Of a DNA stretch of 64,000 nt, positions 10,093-19,369 are shown piece by piece. A program made the position numbers and the translations under genes. The notes below the pieces were generated by a model that did not search any database, was not told the DNA's origin, and saw only the letters and a program-made list of their open reading frames with translations. Positions within the stretch are counted from its first letter, which is position 1. The number at the start of each line of letters is the position of its first letter. Source of the DNA: Mycolicibacterium komossense (GTDB lineage Bacteria > Actinomycetota > Actinomycetes > Mycobacteriales > Mycobacteriaceae); NCBI RefSeq assembly GCF_025822605.1, contig NZ_JACKTY010000029.1, forward strand, positions 536,515 through 600,514, read 5' to 3'.

Positions 10093-11459
10093 GTGGTGGC
10101 CAATCGCGTCATCGGGAGCCGCGACGTGTCTGATGTGGGCTTCTCCGGTCCTGATCTAAGCGCGTTCTGCCTCGTCGAGGAGCTCGGCCTCGTGGTTACC
10201 GGCCAACATCTCGGACGCGACCGCGCGGTGCTGGCCTGTCGCGTTGTCGACCCGGGCGATGGATCAGATGCGTGGTGCCGTCGCTGCGGGTGCGAGGGCA
10301 GAGTGCGGGACACCGTGGCCCGGTCGCTGGCGCACGAGCCGTTTGGCTGGCGCCCGACCACGCTGGTGGTCACGATCGGCCGCTATCGCTGCATCGGGTG
10401 CGGCCACGGATGGCGCCAGGACATTAGCCGCGCGGCTGAGCCGCGGGCGAAACTGTCGCGCCGTGGGCTGCGGTGGGCGTTGGAAGCCAACGTGGTCCAG
10501 CATCTCACCGTCGCCCGTGCCGCCGGAAGGGCTCGGGGTCGCGTGGAACACCGCCAACGACGCCGTCCTGGCCGAGGGCAAACGCGTCCTCATCGACGAA
10601 CCGAGTCGGTTCAATGGCATCACCACGATCGGCGTCGACGAACACGTGTGGCGTCACACCCGACGCGGCGACGAGTACGTCACCGTGATCATCGACCTCA
10701 CCGCAGTACGTGCTGGCACCGGCCGAGCCCGGCTTCTGGTCATGGTCGAAGGCCGCTCGAAGCGCGTATTCAAGACTTGGTTGGCCGAGCGTTCCGCCGC
10801 GTGGCGCGACAAGTGTTGAGGTTGTGGCGATGGACACCTTCACCGGGTTCAAGACCGCCACGGCTGAGGAACTCCCCGGCGCGATCGCGGTGATGGACAC
10901 GTTCCATGTGGTCCGCCTGGCCGGCGATGTGGCCGGACCGCTGCCGCCGGCGGGTGCAGATGGCGATCCACGGACACCGCGGGTTCAAGGACTACCCGCT
11001 ATATTCTGCCCGCCGGACGTTGCATACCGGCACTGGGTTGCTCACCGACAAGCAGCAGGCCAAGCTCAACGGCCTCTTCAAGGACGACCGGCACGCCGAA
11101 GTCGAGGCGACCTGGGGCATCTACCAACGCATGATCGCGGCCTACCGTGACCCCGACCGCTCCCGGGGTCGCGAGCTGATGGTCAAGCTGATCGAGTCCA
11201 TCAGCACCGGGGATGCCCGAAGCCCTTACCGAACTCATCATCCTCGGCCGGACGCTGATCGAGCGTGCCGCCGACATCGTGCCGCCGACATCTTGGCCTA
11301 CTTCGACCGGCCCGGTACGTCTGTCGGTTCCACCGAAGCCATCAAGGTTGCCTCGGACACCTCCCCGGATCCGCCCTCGGCTTCCGCAACCTCACTAACT
11401 ACATCGCCCGATCCTTACTCGAGACCGGCGGGTTCAGGTCGCACCTACCCCTCAGATTG
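10093..11459 (+). pseudogene. ISL3 family transposase, multiply frameshifted
   Basis: The pieces of one ISL3 transposase lie in order but in different frames. The N-terminal zinc-finger part (WCRRCGCEGRVRD and YRCIGCGHGW) runs to about 10530. The next frame carries GVAWNTANDAVLAEGKRVLI and FNGITTIGVDEHVWRH, ending near 10819. A third has VVAMDTFTGFKTA and MDTFHVVRLAG. A fourth has MAIHGHRGFKDYPLYSARR and AKLNGLFKDDRHAEVEATWG, and the last fragment is LGFRNLTNYIARSLLETGGF. At least four frameshifts make it inactive. No clean pair of terminal inverted repeats could be established by eye. Confidence 0.88.
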
Positions 11460-11833
11460 TGAAGAGCCCGATTCCTACAAGGATGGCGGCGTCACCGGTT
11501 TCTGAAAACTGGCCCCCTGCGGATCGGTGGGCCCTAAGGCTTGTCGCAAAACGCCCCCCACCGGGAAGCGGTATCCAGATGACGCGACGGGACCGCAAAC
11601 GACGGCTGGTGTTGGACCAAAGCGGACACGATTCCAGATCGATGGCCCGCATGCGCAACATGCTGCGCACCTCGGCGGGTTAGACCCCTCGTCGAACCCG
11701 GACGAACCTAGATCCAGTGACGGCCCCGCAGTGTCATGCGAGCACTACGACAACACAATTCCGGACACCACGTTCGGCAGCTGTCCTACTGAGCGCTCAC
11801 CCCTGACTCTCGATCTCGAGAGCCTTTCGGATA
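11460..11833. other. Probable mobile-element debris
   Basis: No intact gene. The tract between the ISL3 remnant and the end of the tyrosine kinase gene includes a segment near 11500-11520 that looks like an insertion-sequence terminus (TGAAAACTGGCCCCC). It is probably a graveyard of insertions. The assignment rests on appearance only. Confidence 0.35.
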
Positions 11834-13249
11834 TCAAGACCCGCTGGACTTTGCGGCGTCTTTAGCGGACGACTTCTGCGAAGGTCGCAGGTCGCTGTCT
11901 TCGCCGTAGTAGCTGTAGCTGTAGGACGTACTTCCGCGCGTAGGCAACATGGTGAAGACCGCGCCAAGTACAGACGCGCCGACATCTTCGAGATTCCCAA
12001 CCGCATGTGCGAGTTGATCGCGCTTGGTCTGTCCGAATCGCGATATGACAAGCACGCCGTCGGAATTGGCTGCCAGTATCGCGGCATCCGTGACTGCCAG
12101 CAGCGGAGACGAATCCACGATGACGTAGTCGAATTGTTCCCGCAGTTCTGCCAACATATTCTTGGCTGCCTGTGAGCCGAGCAGCTCACTTGGATTCGGC
12201 GGCACTGTACCCGCAGTGAGAACAGTCAATCCTGGAAAAATCGTCTTCTGCAGCGACTCGTCAAGCGATGCTGCGCCACTGAGAACCGTGCTGAACCCTA
12301 CCGACCCAACCAAGTCAAGGTATTTATGCAAGGAAGGACGGCGCATATCGCCATCGATGAGCACTACGTTGTGCTCAGCCTCAGCCAGCGCTAGCGCTAC
12401 GTTGATCGAAGTTGTGGACTTGCCTTCAGCAGGTGTGGAGCTGGTTATAACAATAACGCGCGGCGGGTTGTCGACCGCCAGGAACTGCAGATTAGTTCTG
12501 AGCTTTCGGAATGCTTCGGCGATGCCCGAGTTATCGGTCTCGAAAGATATTGCCGCATGTTTTCTACGTTCTTTGTCGAGCGGAATACTGCCGATGACTC
12601 CGGCTCCGGTGATCTCTTCCAAGGTCTCCCGGGTCTTTACCGTGTTGTCGAGTACATCGCGTAGAACCGCAACACCAATGCCCAGCAGTAATCCAATTGC
12701 AACGCCTATCGCAATGTTCCGCCCGGGTTTCGGAACCACGGGACCGTCCGGGATCGCCGCACGCTGCTCGACGATTACGCGAGTGTCCGGCCGTGCGCCA
12801 CTCTCCGGAGTTTCCAATTCGCGCGCCATTACGACGAACTCATCGGACAATGCGTTAGCAATATCGCGTGCCCGGACAGGCGACTCGTCCTGAACCTTCA
12901 CATCTATAAGGACCGTATCGGGCTTTGCCGTCGCCTTGATGTTCGTAAGGAGGTCCTGAGCCGTCATGTCCAGGCCCAGCTTGTCGATGGTTCGTTGAGC
13001 AATAGTTTCACCCATAAGAAGCTCGGTGTACGAAAGTACTCGCTCTTGTGAGAGCCGATTGCCTTGATACAACTCGTTTGCCGATGACCCAGCCGACGTC
13101 GATACATAAAGCCTCGTAGATGCTTCGTACAGTGGCGTCGTCAGCAGAGTAATTACGACTGCACCGAGTACAGAAACGAGTGTTATCACGCACACCGTGA
13201 TCCACCGAACACGGATCACCTTTGTGAGGTCCTGAAGATTCAACGCCAC
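11834..13249 (-). CDS. Polysaccharide biosynthesis tyrosine autokinase (Wzz plus CpsD/Wzc type)
   Basis: A 471-residue single-chain BY-kinase. The N-terminal Wzz chain-length domain is flanked by two membrane segments (about residues 16-38 and 178-196). The kinase domain follows, with Walker A SSTPAEGKSTT near residue 270, Walker A' VLIDGDMRRP near 293 and Walker B VIVDSSP near 373. The C-terminal tyrosine cluster (YSYSYYG near 440) is the usual autophosphorylation tail. Such kinases set polymer length and gate export, cycling with a low-molecular-weight phosphatase; one is encoded at 24.5 kb. The start is GTG 13249, preceded by AAGGGG. Confidence 0.92.
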   Translation of the reverse strand: MALNLQDLTKVIRVRWITVCVITLVSVLGAVVITLLTTPLYEASTRLYVSTSAGSSANELYQGNRLSQERVLSYTELLMGETIAQRTIDKLGLDMTAQDLLTNIKATAKPDTVLIDVKVQDESPVRARDIANALSDEFVVMARELETPESGARPDTRVIVEQRAAIPDGPVVPKPGRNIAIGVAIGLLLGIGVAVLRDVLDNTVKTRETLEEITGAGVIGSIPLDKERRKHAAISFETDNSGIAEAFRKLRTNLQFLAVDNPPRVIVITSSTPAEGKSTTSINVALALAEAEHNVVLIDGDMRRPSLHKYLDLVGSVGFSTVLSGAASLDESLQKTIFPGLTVLTAGTVPPNPSELLGSQAAKNMLAELREQFDYVIVDSSPLLAVTDAAILAANSDGVLVISRFGQTKRDQLAHAVGNLEDVGASVLGAVFTMLPTRGSTSYSYSYYGEDSDLRPSQKSSAKDAAKSSGS

Positions 13250-13404
13250 CCCTTACCGCTAATGCTTACAGCCATGGCCCATCCGACAGTGAAGAAGTCT
13301 GCGGGCTCGACAAAATCTGAAATCCGTTTGGGCATGCAATCCGGTCCAGCAGCAAACTAAAGTTCGTGCTTCCGTATGTGGAAAGTATAAGGCGTCTTGG
13401 CTCA

Positions 13405-15252
13405 TTACGGGCATTGAGGAACAGCCACCTTGGGCGTCACGGCGTCAACTAACGGTTGCACCGGAACCCTTGCTGCGCCTGGCGCTGTCGGCTCCGAAAG
13501 TCGGAAGGTCAATTCACCGGATTTCCCGGGAGGTATCGATACCTGCACCACAAAACTGGGGTGCCCGCGTTCCATCTCCTGAAAGGCAGGTACCCTCTTC
13601 CCGTTCGAGAGAGCGCTTATCAGGTTCGTGCCTGTAGTTGTAAGAAGCCGAACCGATGTCAACATGGTTCCCCGCGGAACATCGAGCGCTGACTTCGATG
13701 TAAATCCAAGCTTTCCCGCGACATATTCCGGCAGACTCGCTACATCCTGCACTGTATTCGTCAGCCGAACTGTCACGGTTGACATTCGCGTATCGCCATC
13801 ACAGCCGTCAGCAACATATTCGATCTGGCGATCGAGGTAATAATCCATCTTGTTACCGCCAAGATTGTTGATTATGACCTCGGCATATGGTGCTGGATCA
13901 TCGGGAATTATGTGAGCCAGCGGCGTCTGTTCGAGCACTGCTTGGTCGGCCGGCACCGAACTCCACACGGAGATACGACGTTCACTGACGGCCTTACCCA
14001 GTGCATCGAGCAGCTTTCTCGGGGACTGCACTGGTCCGGTGATTTTCCGAACGACTTGAGTGGCAATTTCTTGGAGATATTGCTTGCGGGCCGCTTGATC
14101 ATCAGGAAAGCGGGTGTAGATAGTCGACTCTGTCAATTCGATGACATTATCTTTAGTGATCGTTTCACCGTCTGGCATGGTGACTGGCCCCGTCGCTTCG
14201 AGCAGATAGCTCAGAGCTACTGGATCGATAGCGATGACCCCATCGACATTCTGGCCGGATTCCTGCGCCCACATAGATTTCCAAATCTGGGCCGCATAAG
14301 GAAAGTGTGAACTTTGGTTACTGTTCCGGATATCGATCGTGGGATTGGTGAATCCGTACTGCTGGGCAAATTCAGGACCAAGATCAAGCGGGGAGAACGC
14401 CTTACCAAAGGTGGTATTCGGCCCCAAAGTATCTACGGTCGCCTTGCCATTATCGAAACGCAGAATGCCCCATCCACCGAGCAGCCCACCAGTGCCGCGA
14501 GCTTCAGCGTTGGTTTGGAATCCCATGAAGTAGGTGCGCGGTCCGTCGGCTCCCAGCATGGACGGAGCGACGCGCGCCGCTAGAGAAGTATTTCTCAGTA
14601 ACGCCGCGATGTTGGCGGTCTGATTCTGAACCTGAGTCCGCGCTTCACCGATCACCGAGAGGTACGCGGGATCAGAGATTGACTTCGCCTGGACGTCGAG
14701 GCTTTCGGCGTCCGTCGCCAACTTGGTGAGCACTGGCTCTTCCTTGCGCAGCGCCTGAACATCCAACCGTCCGTTGGCGAGGAGCTGATCGGGTGCCACG
14801 GTCGCGCCGGCGTCTGCCGCAGGTTTCAACACCTTTGTCGCAAGGCCCAGCACTACGTCCGCTATCTGTTGGCTGGTCTCGAAAGGACTGCCCAACCACG
14901 GTACGGAGGAGGCGATACTCCAAGACAGGGAGTGGGTTGTGTCTCGGGCTGCCTGCGCATGAAACTGCGCATCTGCCGCAAAGCGGGATGCATCGCTCGG
15001 CTTTCCTTGCAGCAGTGCGTCTTTGGCCTGTTGCGCGCTATGCCGCGCCTCTTCAAGACTCGCTTTAGCGGCCTGCGCCTTGAAACCGAGCCAGCAACCG
15101 AAAGCCACGACCACAGCCAGCACGGCGAGCGTCGCCCAGGCGGCAGTCCGGCGACTGAGCCAGTGCGGCTCCCCATCGTTGTCATGTTCGGTCAGATCAT
15201 CATCGTCGCCGTTCGGATCATCCCTGAACGGTCGTCGAGAGAAAATACTCAA
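13405..15252 (-). CDS. DUF4012 domain membrane-anchored protein
   Basis: A 615-residue protein with a charged cytoplasmic N terminus, one membrane segment near residues 36-57 and a large extracellular part. The DUF4012 core begins near residue 236 with TYFMGFQTNAEARGTGG, followed by LLGGWGILRFDNG. DUF4012 proteins are common in actinobacterial exopolysaccharide loci but have no established biochemical role. The position next to the tyrosine kinase supports a function in polymer assembly or attachment. The start is TTG 15252, with GGGAAA upstream. Confidence 0.85.
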   Translation of the reverse strand: MSIFSRRPFRDDPNGDDDDLTEHDNDGEPHWLSRRTAAWATLAVLAVVVAFGCWLGFKAQAAKASLEEARHSAQQAKDALLQGKPSDASRFAADAQFHAQAARDTTHSLSWSIASSVPWLGSPFETSQQIADVVLGLATKVLKPAADAGATVAPDQLLANGRLDVQALRKEEPVLTKLATDAESLDVQAKSISDPAYLSVIGEARTQVQNQTANIAALLRNTSLAARVAPSMLGADGPRTYFMGFQTNAEARGTGGLLGGWGILRFDNGKATVDTLGPNTTFGKAFSPLDLGPEFAQQYGFTNPTIDIRNSNQSSHFPYAAQIWKSMWAQESGQNVDGVIAIDPVALSYLLEATGPVTMPDGETITKDNVIELTESTIYTRFPDDQAARKQYLQEIATQVVRKITGPVQSPRKLLDALGKAVSERRISVWSSVPADQAVLEQTPLAHIIPDDPAPYAEVIINNLGGNKMDYYLDRQIEYVADGCDGDTRMSTVTVRLTNTVQDVASLPEYVAGKLGFTSKSALDVPRGTMLTSVRLLTTTGTNLISALSNGKRVPAFQEMERGHPSFVVQVSIPPGKSGELTFRLSEPTAPGAARVPVQPLVDAVTPKVAVPQCP

Positions 15253-15322
15253 GTCAAAGTTTCCCGTGCTCGGGTGTGGACTGCCTCAACAAACGGCCAT
15301 CCACAACGGTGCAAAATCCGAA

Positions 15323-15356
15323 ACGGCGCGATTCGTCATATGACGAATCGCGCCGT
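15323..15356 (-). terminator. 34-bp perfect palindrome, probable terminator
   Basis: Two 17-base arms, ACGGCGCGATTCGTCAT and its exact complement, meet with no spacer. It lies about 55 bases beyond the stop of the small exported protein gene and before the DUF4012 start, a position that fits a terminator. There is no strong U-tract, as is usual in mycobacteria. A regulatory site for the DUF4012 gene is the alternative. Confidence 0.6.
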
Positions 15357-15410
15357 ACGGACTAGCAACAGACGGTCTCGCGTCGGACGGAACTACCAGC
15401 TAGCTAGTTA

Positions 15411-15785
15411 CTAGACGGCGTAAGGACCGACCTGGAAGAACCGCGCAACACCGTTGGCGACTGCGACGATCGTGTTACCGATAAACGACAGCGTTTGGTA
15501 GACAATGTTCGCAAAGAACTTGACGATTCCCGTGATGGGGTCGACCGCGAAGGCGGCGAAATCATCGCCGACTGCGGACGAGACGTCGCCCGGCGTGGCC
15601 GAGTTGACCGGAACGATCCAATCCTCGACCGTACTTCCCAGCGCCTGGCTGATCGGAGCGAAGCTGACCGACGGCGCAGCCTCGGCGACGGCCGGCGTCA
15701 GCGTTGCAGCGGCCAAGACCGTCGCGACAGCTGCCGTACCTAGCTGGAGCTTAGCTGCAGAAAATTTGGTGGCAATGGTGGACAT
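15411..15785 (-). CDS. Small exported protein of unknown function
   Basis: A 124-residue protein with a clear signal peptide (MSTIATKFSAAKLQLG..., hydrophobic core AAVATVLAAATLTPAVAEA, cleavage near AEA-AP). The mature part is hydrophobic and ends with a segment rich in Val, Ile and Phe. ATG 15785 is preceded by GGGGGG. It sits upstream of the DUF4012 gene on the same strand, separated from it by a strong hairpin, so it probably makes its own abundant transcript. I recognise no family. Confidence 0.75.
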   Translation of the reverse strand: MSTIATKFSAAKLQLGTAAVATVLAAATLTPAVAEAAPSVSFAPISQALGSTVEDWIVPVNSATPGDVSSAVGDDFAAFAVDPITGIVKFFANIVYQTLSFIGNTIVAVANGVARFFQVGPYAV

Positions 15786-16367
15786 TGTCCCCCCCTTTGG
15801 TGGGCTAGATATGTGTGCAGTTGCTGTCTGTGTTGCTGAAATTCCCCTGTGAATTGAGGAAAGAATCTCAGACTGCACAGGTCTTGTCAACACGAAACGG
15901 TGGCGTTGCCAGGCGCTTTGCCCTTCGGTAACCGGACGTTGGCCGCAGCGCGCTCTCGCCGCGACAGCCGCGCCTGGCGAGTTGCTGGCAATCATCAGCC
16001 GGAGACAGCGGACACCTGCGCACTGCACGCTAGAGCAGATATTTGCCAGCAGCCTTTCGTTGCTACGGTTTGGTCACGTCAGGTATCTAAATCAGATGGT
16101 GTCTGCATCGCCATATCGGCATCAGCGGTTCCGGCTGCCAACCGGCTTTGGCGAGGAGTTAGAACATCGGTTACCAGAGGTAAGTAAAGTCCGACGATGC
16201 TGCCGGTTGTCTCTCGCCCCGGTTTTGCTTGAGAGGGCCGGCTCAGATTCCCGACCCATCGCTGTGCGGCGATGACGACCGCCAGGCGCTGAGGATCTCG
16301 CGATCCACTGTCACGTGCAGTCCCGCCGCTGAGAATCCACCGGCACTTGGGGGCCTTGGCCATACCG
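15786..16367. other. Intergenic region
   Basis: About 580 bases without a credible gene. A frame on the minus strand (16079-16363) has no ribosome-binding site or family features. The left end must hold the promoter of the small exported protein gene; no clear -10/-35 pair was singled out. Confidence 0.5.
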
Positions 16368-16397
16368 AAAACAAAACCCCCGCTCTGGGAGCGGGGG
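16368..16397 (-). terminator. Rho-independent terminator of the mmaA4-like gene
   Basis: Stem CCCCCGCTC / GAGCGGGGG with a 3-base loop (16377-16397). On the minus strand it is followed by TTTTGTTTTC, a real U-rich tail, which is uncommon in mycobacteria. It lies 20 bases beyond the stop codon. Confidence 0.88.
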
Positions 16398-16416
16398 TCC
16401 GTCGTGAGCGCTAAAT

Positions 16417-17313
16417 CTAAGCCGCAGCCCCCGGCTTCAGGTACGTCACCAGGCTCACGTCGATCGACTCGTCCACGAAGTAGAACTGGCAGCCGGTCAA
16501 GTACTTCATGTAGCGGTCGTAGTTCTCTACACCGGCCGCCGCGATCGCCTCGTCCTTATGGTTTTCCAGCCGAGCGGCCCAGATGCCCAGCGTCTTGATG
16601 TAGTGGTTACGCAGCGACAGCGGTTCCGGGACGACGAAGCCGGCCTTCTCGCCGTGGGCCACCATCATGTCGGTGCTGGGGATACGACCGCCGGGGAAGA
16701 TTTCCGTGATCATGAACTTGATGAACCGGGCCATCTGGAACGTCAACTTCTTGCCACGGGCCTGCAGGTTATCGGGGTGGTAGCTGACGCTGCTCTGAAT
16801 CGTCATCCGGCCGTCGTCGGGCAGGATGTCGTAACAGGTCCTGAAGAAATCGTCGTAGCGCTCGAAGCCGAAGTGCTCGAAGGCCTCGATCGACACGATG
16901 CGGTCGACCGGCTGGTGGAACTGCTCCCAGCCCTCCAGACGGACGTCGAAGGTCCGGTCACTGTCGAGGCCGCCGAGCAGCTGGTTGCAGTAGGCCTGCT
17001 GGTTCTTGGACAGGGTCAAGCCGATCACGTTGACGTCGTACTTCTCCATGGCGCGCTGCAACGTTAGGCCCCAGCCGCAGCCGACCTCCAGCAACGTCAT
17101 GCCTGGCTTGAGGTCTAGCAGGTCCAGATGCTGATCCACATTGGCGATCTGCGCCTCAGACAGCGTTGCTTCCGGATGAGTGAAGTACGCGCAGCTGTAC
17201 TTGCGCGTCGGATCCTGAAATACCCCGAAAAAGTCGTCCGACAGGTCGTAATGCGCCTGAATGTCCTCGAAATGCGGTCGCATCTCGGCGGTTGTGGATG
17301 GTTTATCAGCCAT
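16417..17313 (-). CDS. mmaA4: Mycolic acid methyltransferase, MmaA4-like
   Basis: A 298-residue SAM-dependent methyltransferase of the cyclopropane mycolate family. The SAM motif EVGCGWG is near residue 76, followed by [12 protein letters not shown], and [13 protein letters not shown] is near residue 135. It ends [11 protein letters not shown], as M. tuberculosis MmaA4 does. MmaA4 converts a distal cis double bond of meromycolate to a methyl-branched hydroxyl, the precursor of methoxy- and ketomycolates. It lies 130 bases downstream of a second paralogue and close to lipG, matching the order in M. tuberculosis. In rapid growers the oxygenated product may differ. Confidence 0.88.
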   Translation of the reverse strand: MADKPSTTAEMRPHFEDIQAHYDLSDDFFGVFQDPTRKYSCAYFTHPEATLSEAQIANVDQHLDLLDLKPGMTLLEVGCGWGLTLQRAMEKYDVNVIGLTLSKNQQAYCNQLLGGLDSDRTFDVRLEGWEQFHQPVDRIVSIEAFEHFGFERYDDFFRTCYDILPDDGRMTIQSSVSYHPDNLQARGKKLTFQMARFIKFMITEIFPGGRIPSTDMMVAHGEKAGFVVPEPLSLRNHYIKTLGIWAARLENHKDEAIAAAGVENYDRYMKYLTGCQFYFVDESIDVSLVTYLKPGAAA

Positions 17314-17443
17314 CTGCGTGTATTGCCTTTCCTGGTACTTCCCAGCCCGTATGCGGCGTGCCTGTGACGAACGCCATACACCGCGTTGCGTCGATGCTAG
17401 CCCGCCGGAACCTCGTGGATGCCCGACGACGCGGGGATCAAAC

Positions 17444-18313
17444 CTACTTCTGCTTCTCCAGCGTGAACTGGCAAACGTCGACCTGTCCCTGGCGGAACAT
17501 CTTCGCGCAGCCGGTCAGATACTTCATATAACGCTCGTAGACCTCTTCGGACTGGATCTCGATGGCCTCGTCCTTATGGGCTTCCAGGGCGGCGGACCAG
17601 GTATCGAGGGTCCGCGCGTAATGCGGCTGCAGGTGCTGCGTCCGGGTCAGTGTGAACCCACCCTCGGCGGCGCGCTCCTCCACCATCGGAATCGACGGGA
17701 GTCGTCCGCCCGGGAAGATCTCGGTCATGATGAATTTGACGAACCGCGCCAGCTCGAATGTCAGTGGAATACCGAGTTCCTTGGCGTGCACCGGGTTGAA
17801 TCCGATGATCGTGTGCAGCAGCATCACGCCGTCATCAGGCAACGCGCCGTAGGCCATCTTGAAGAAATCCTGGTAACGGTCGTGCCCGAAGTGCTCGAAC
17901 GCTCCGATCGACACAATCCGGTCGACGGGCTCGTCGAATTGCTCCCAGCCCTCCAGTAACACCCGCTTGGTGCGGGGGCTGTCCATCTCGTCGAACTTCT
18001 CCTGGACATGGGCTGCCTGGTTCTTGGACAGCGTCAGTCCGATGACGTTGACGTCGTATTTCTCCACTGCGCGGCGCATAGTGGCACCCCAGCCGCATCC
18101 CACGTCGAGCAGGGTCATGCCGGGCTGCAGACCCAGCTTGCCCAACGCCAGGTCGATCTTGGCCAGCTGCGCTTCTTCCAGAGTCATGTCGTCGCGCTCG
18201 AAGTATGCGCAGCTGTACGTCTGGGAGGGATCGAGGAAGAGGGCAAAGAACTCGTCAGAGAGGTCGTAATGGGCCTGGACGTCTTCGAAATGGGGCTTTA
18301 GTTCTTTGGGCAT
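17444..18313 (-). CDS. Mycolic acid methyltransferase, CmaA1/MmaA2-like
   Basis: A 289-residue mycolate cyclopropane synthase-type enzyme. [40 protein letters not shown] and [16 protein letters not shown] align closely with CmaA1 and MmaA2, which cyclopropanate cis double bonds in meromycolate chains. The C terminus, [19 protein letters not shown], is also of this type. I cannot decide between the two orthologues from the sequence alone; synteny (between the mmaA4-like gene and lipG) favours an mmaA-group name. Confidence 0.88.
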   Translation of the reverse strand: MPKELKPHFEDVQAHYDLSDEFFALFLDPSQTYSCAYFERDDMTLEEAQLAKIDLALGKLGLQPGMTLLDVGCGWGATMRRAVEKYDVNVIGLTLSKNQAAHVQEKFDEMDSPRTKRVLLEGWEQFDEPVDRIVSIGAFEHFGHDRYQDFFKMAYGALPDDGVMLLHTIIGFNPVHAKELGIPLTFELARFVKFIMTEIFPGGRLPSIPMVEERAAEGGFTLTRTQHLQPHYARTLDTWSAALEAHKDEAIEIQSEEVYERYMKYLTGCAKMFRQGQVDVCQFTLEKQK

Positions 18314-18420
18314 GGCGGGTCACGCCTTCCTGATTGGTTCAGAGGCGGACGAAGCGTTCCCCGAAACGCAGCAGTGATCCACCCCTGATGCATGTCGCCA
18401 GAATGCTAGCTGATCAGCAC

Positions 18421-19359
18421 TCAACCAGCCGAATCTAGCACGTCAGAGGACCTGGCCCGGCCCTCGGAGAAGGTTACGTCGAGTTCGCCGACGACCTGGT
18501 CCCACAGTGGTTCAGGCAGTTCATGGCCCATCCCGGGGAACAGCACGAAGCGGGCGTGACGGATCGATGTCGCGATCGCGCGACCGCCGTGGGGCCGCAT
18601 CAATTTGTCCGCCAGACCGTGGATGACCACGGTGGGAACGGTGATCTGCCGGTCGTAGCGTCGCAGGCTGCCGCTGCCCATGATCGCGCCGAACTGCCGG
18701 GCGATACCCACGGGGTAATAGCTGCGGTCGTAACCTTCCGCAGCCTCGGCGCGGATCTGCTCCTCGGGCGCGGGATAAGCGGGGCTGCCGATGACCCGGG
18801 TGACTCGGACCGCGTTGTCGATGATCGCTTCGCGCGGTGAACCCGGCGGCGGCCCCTTGATCACGGAGAATAACGCGCGCGGCGCCGGCGGTGGCAGAGC
18901 CGACTGGTTGTTGCTGGAGAAGATCACGGCCAGCGAAAGTGTCCGTGGGGCGTGCCGAGCCGCGAAGACCTGGGCGATCATCCCACCCATCGAGGCGCCG
19001 ACGACGTGCGCGCGGTCGATGTCCAGCTGGTCGAGCACCGCCGCGGCGTCGTCGGCCATGTCCTCCAGGGTGTACACCGCCGTACTGCGAATACCGAGAA
19101 AGGACCGCAGCATGCGCGGGTACTGGGAGCCGGGTGCCCGCAGTCCGTCCAGCTTGCTGGACAACCCGACATCGCGGTTGTCGAAACGGATGACGCGATA
19201 ACCCCGATTGACCAGCTTCTCGCAGAAACCCTTGCGCCACAACAGAAGTTGCGCCCCGAGGCCCATGATCAACAGAACCGCCGGATCCGAGCGTTCGCCC
19301 ATCTCCTCGTAGTAGATGTCGAGGTCACCCGACTTCGCGTAACCGCCTCTCACGTCCAC
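18421..19359 (-). CDS. lipG: LipG-like alpha/beta hydrolase
   Basis: A 312-residue serine hydrolase. LLIMGLGAQLLLWR forms the oxyanion region, GASMGGMIAQ near residue 120 is the nucleophile elbow, and GMGHELPEPLW near residue 285 carries the histidine. Both the sequence type and the position between the mycolate methyltransferases and the ABC1 kinase match lipG (Rv0646c), reported as an esterase with phospholipase and thioesterase activity. It ends 10 bases downstream of the ABC1 kinase gene and is likely co-transcribed with it. Confidence 0.85.
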   Translation of the reverse strand: MDVRGGYAKSGDLDIYYEEMGERSDPAVLLIMGLGAQLLLWRKGFCEKLVNRGYRVIRFDNRDVGLSSKLDGLRAPGSQYPRMLRSFLGIRSTAVYTLEDMADDAAAVLDQLDIDRAHVVGASMGGMIAQVFAARHAPRTLSLAVIFSSNNQSALPPPAPRALFSVIKGPPPGSPREAIIDNAVRVTRVIGSPAYPAPEEQIRAEAAEGYDRSYYPVGIARQFGAIMGSGSLRRYDRQITVPTVVIHGLADKLMRPHGGRAIATSIRHARFVLFPGMGHELPEPLWDQVVGELDVTFSEGRARSSDVLDSAG

Positions 19360-19369
19360 CGATATGCCT

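Noticed and set aside
16079..16363. 94-codon minus-strand frame before the mmaA4 terminator
   Set aside because: No ribosome-binding site, no family features, and it overlaps only intergenic DNA.
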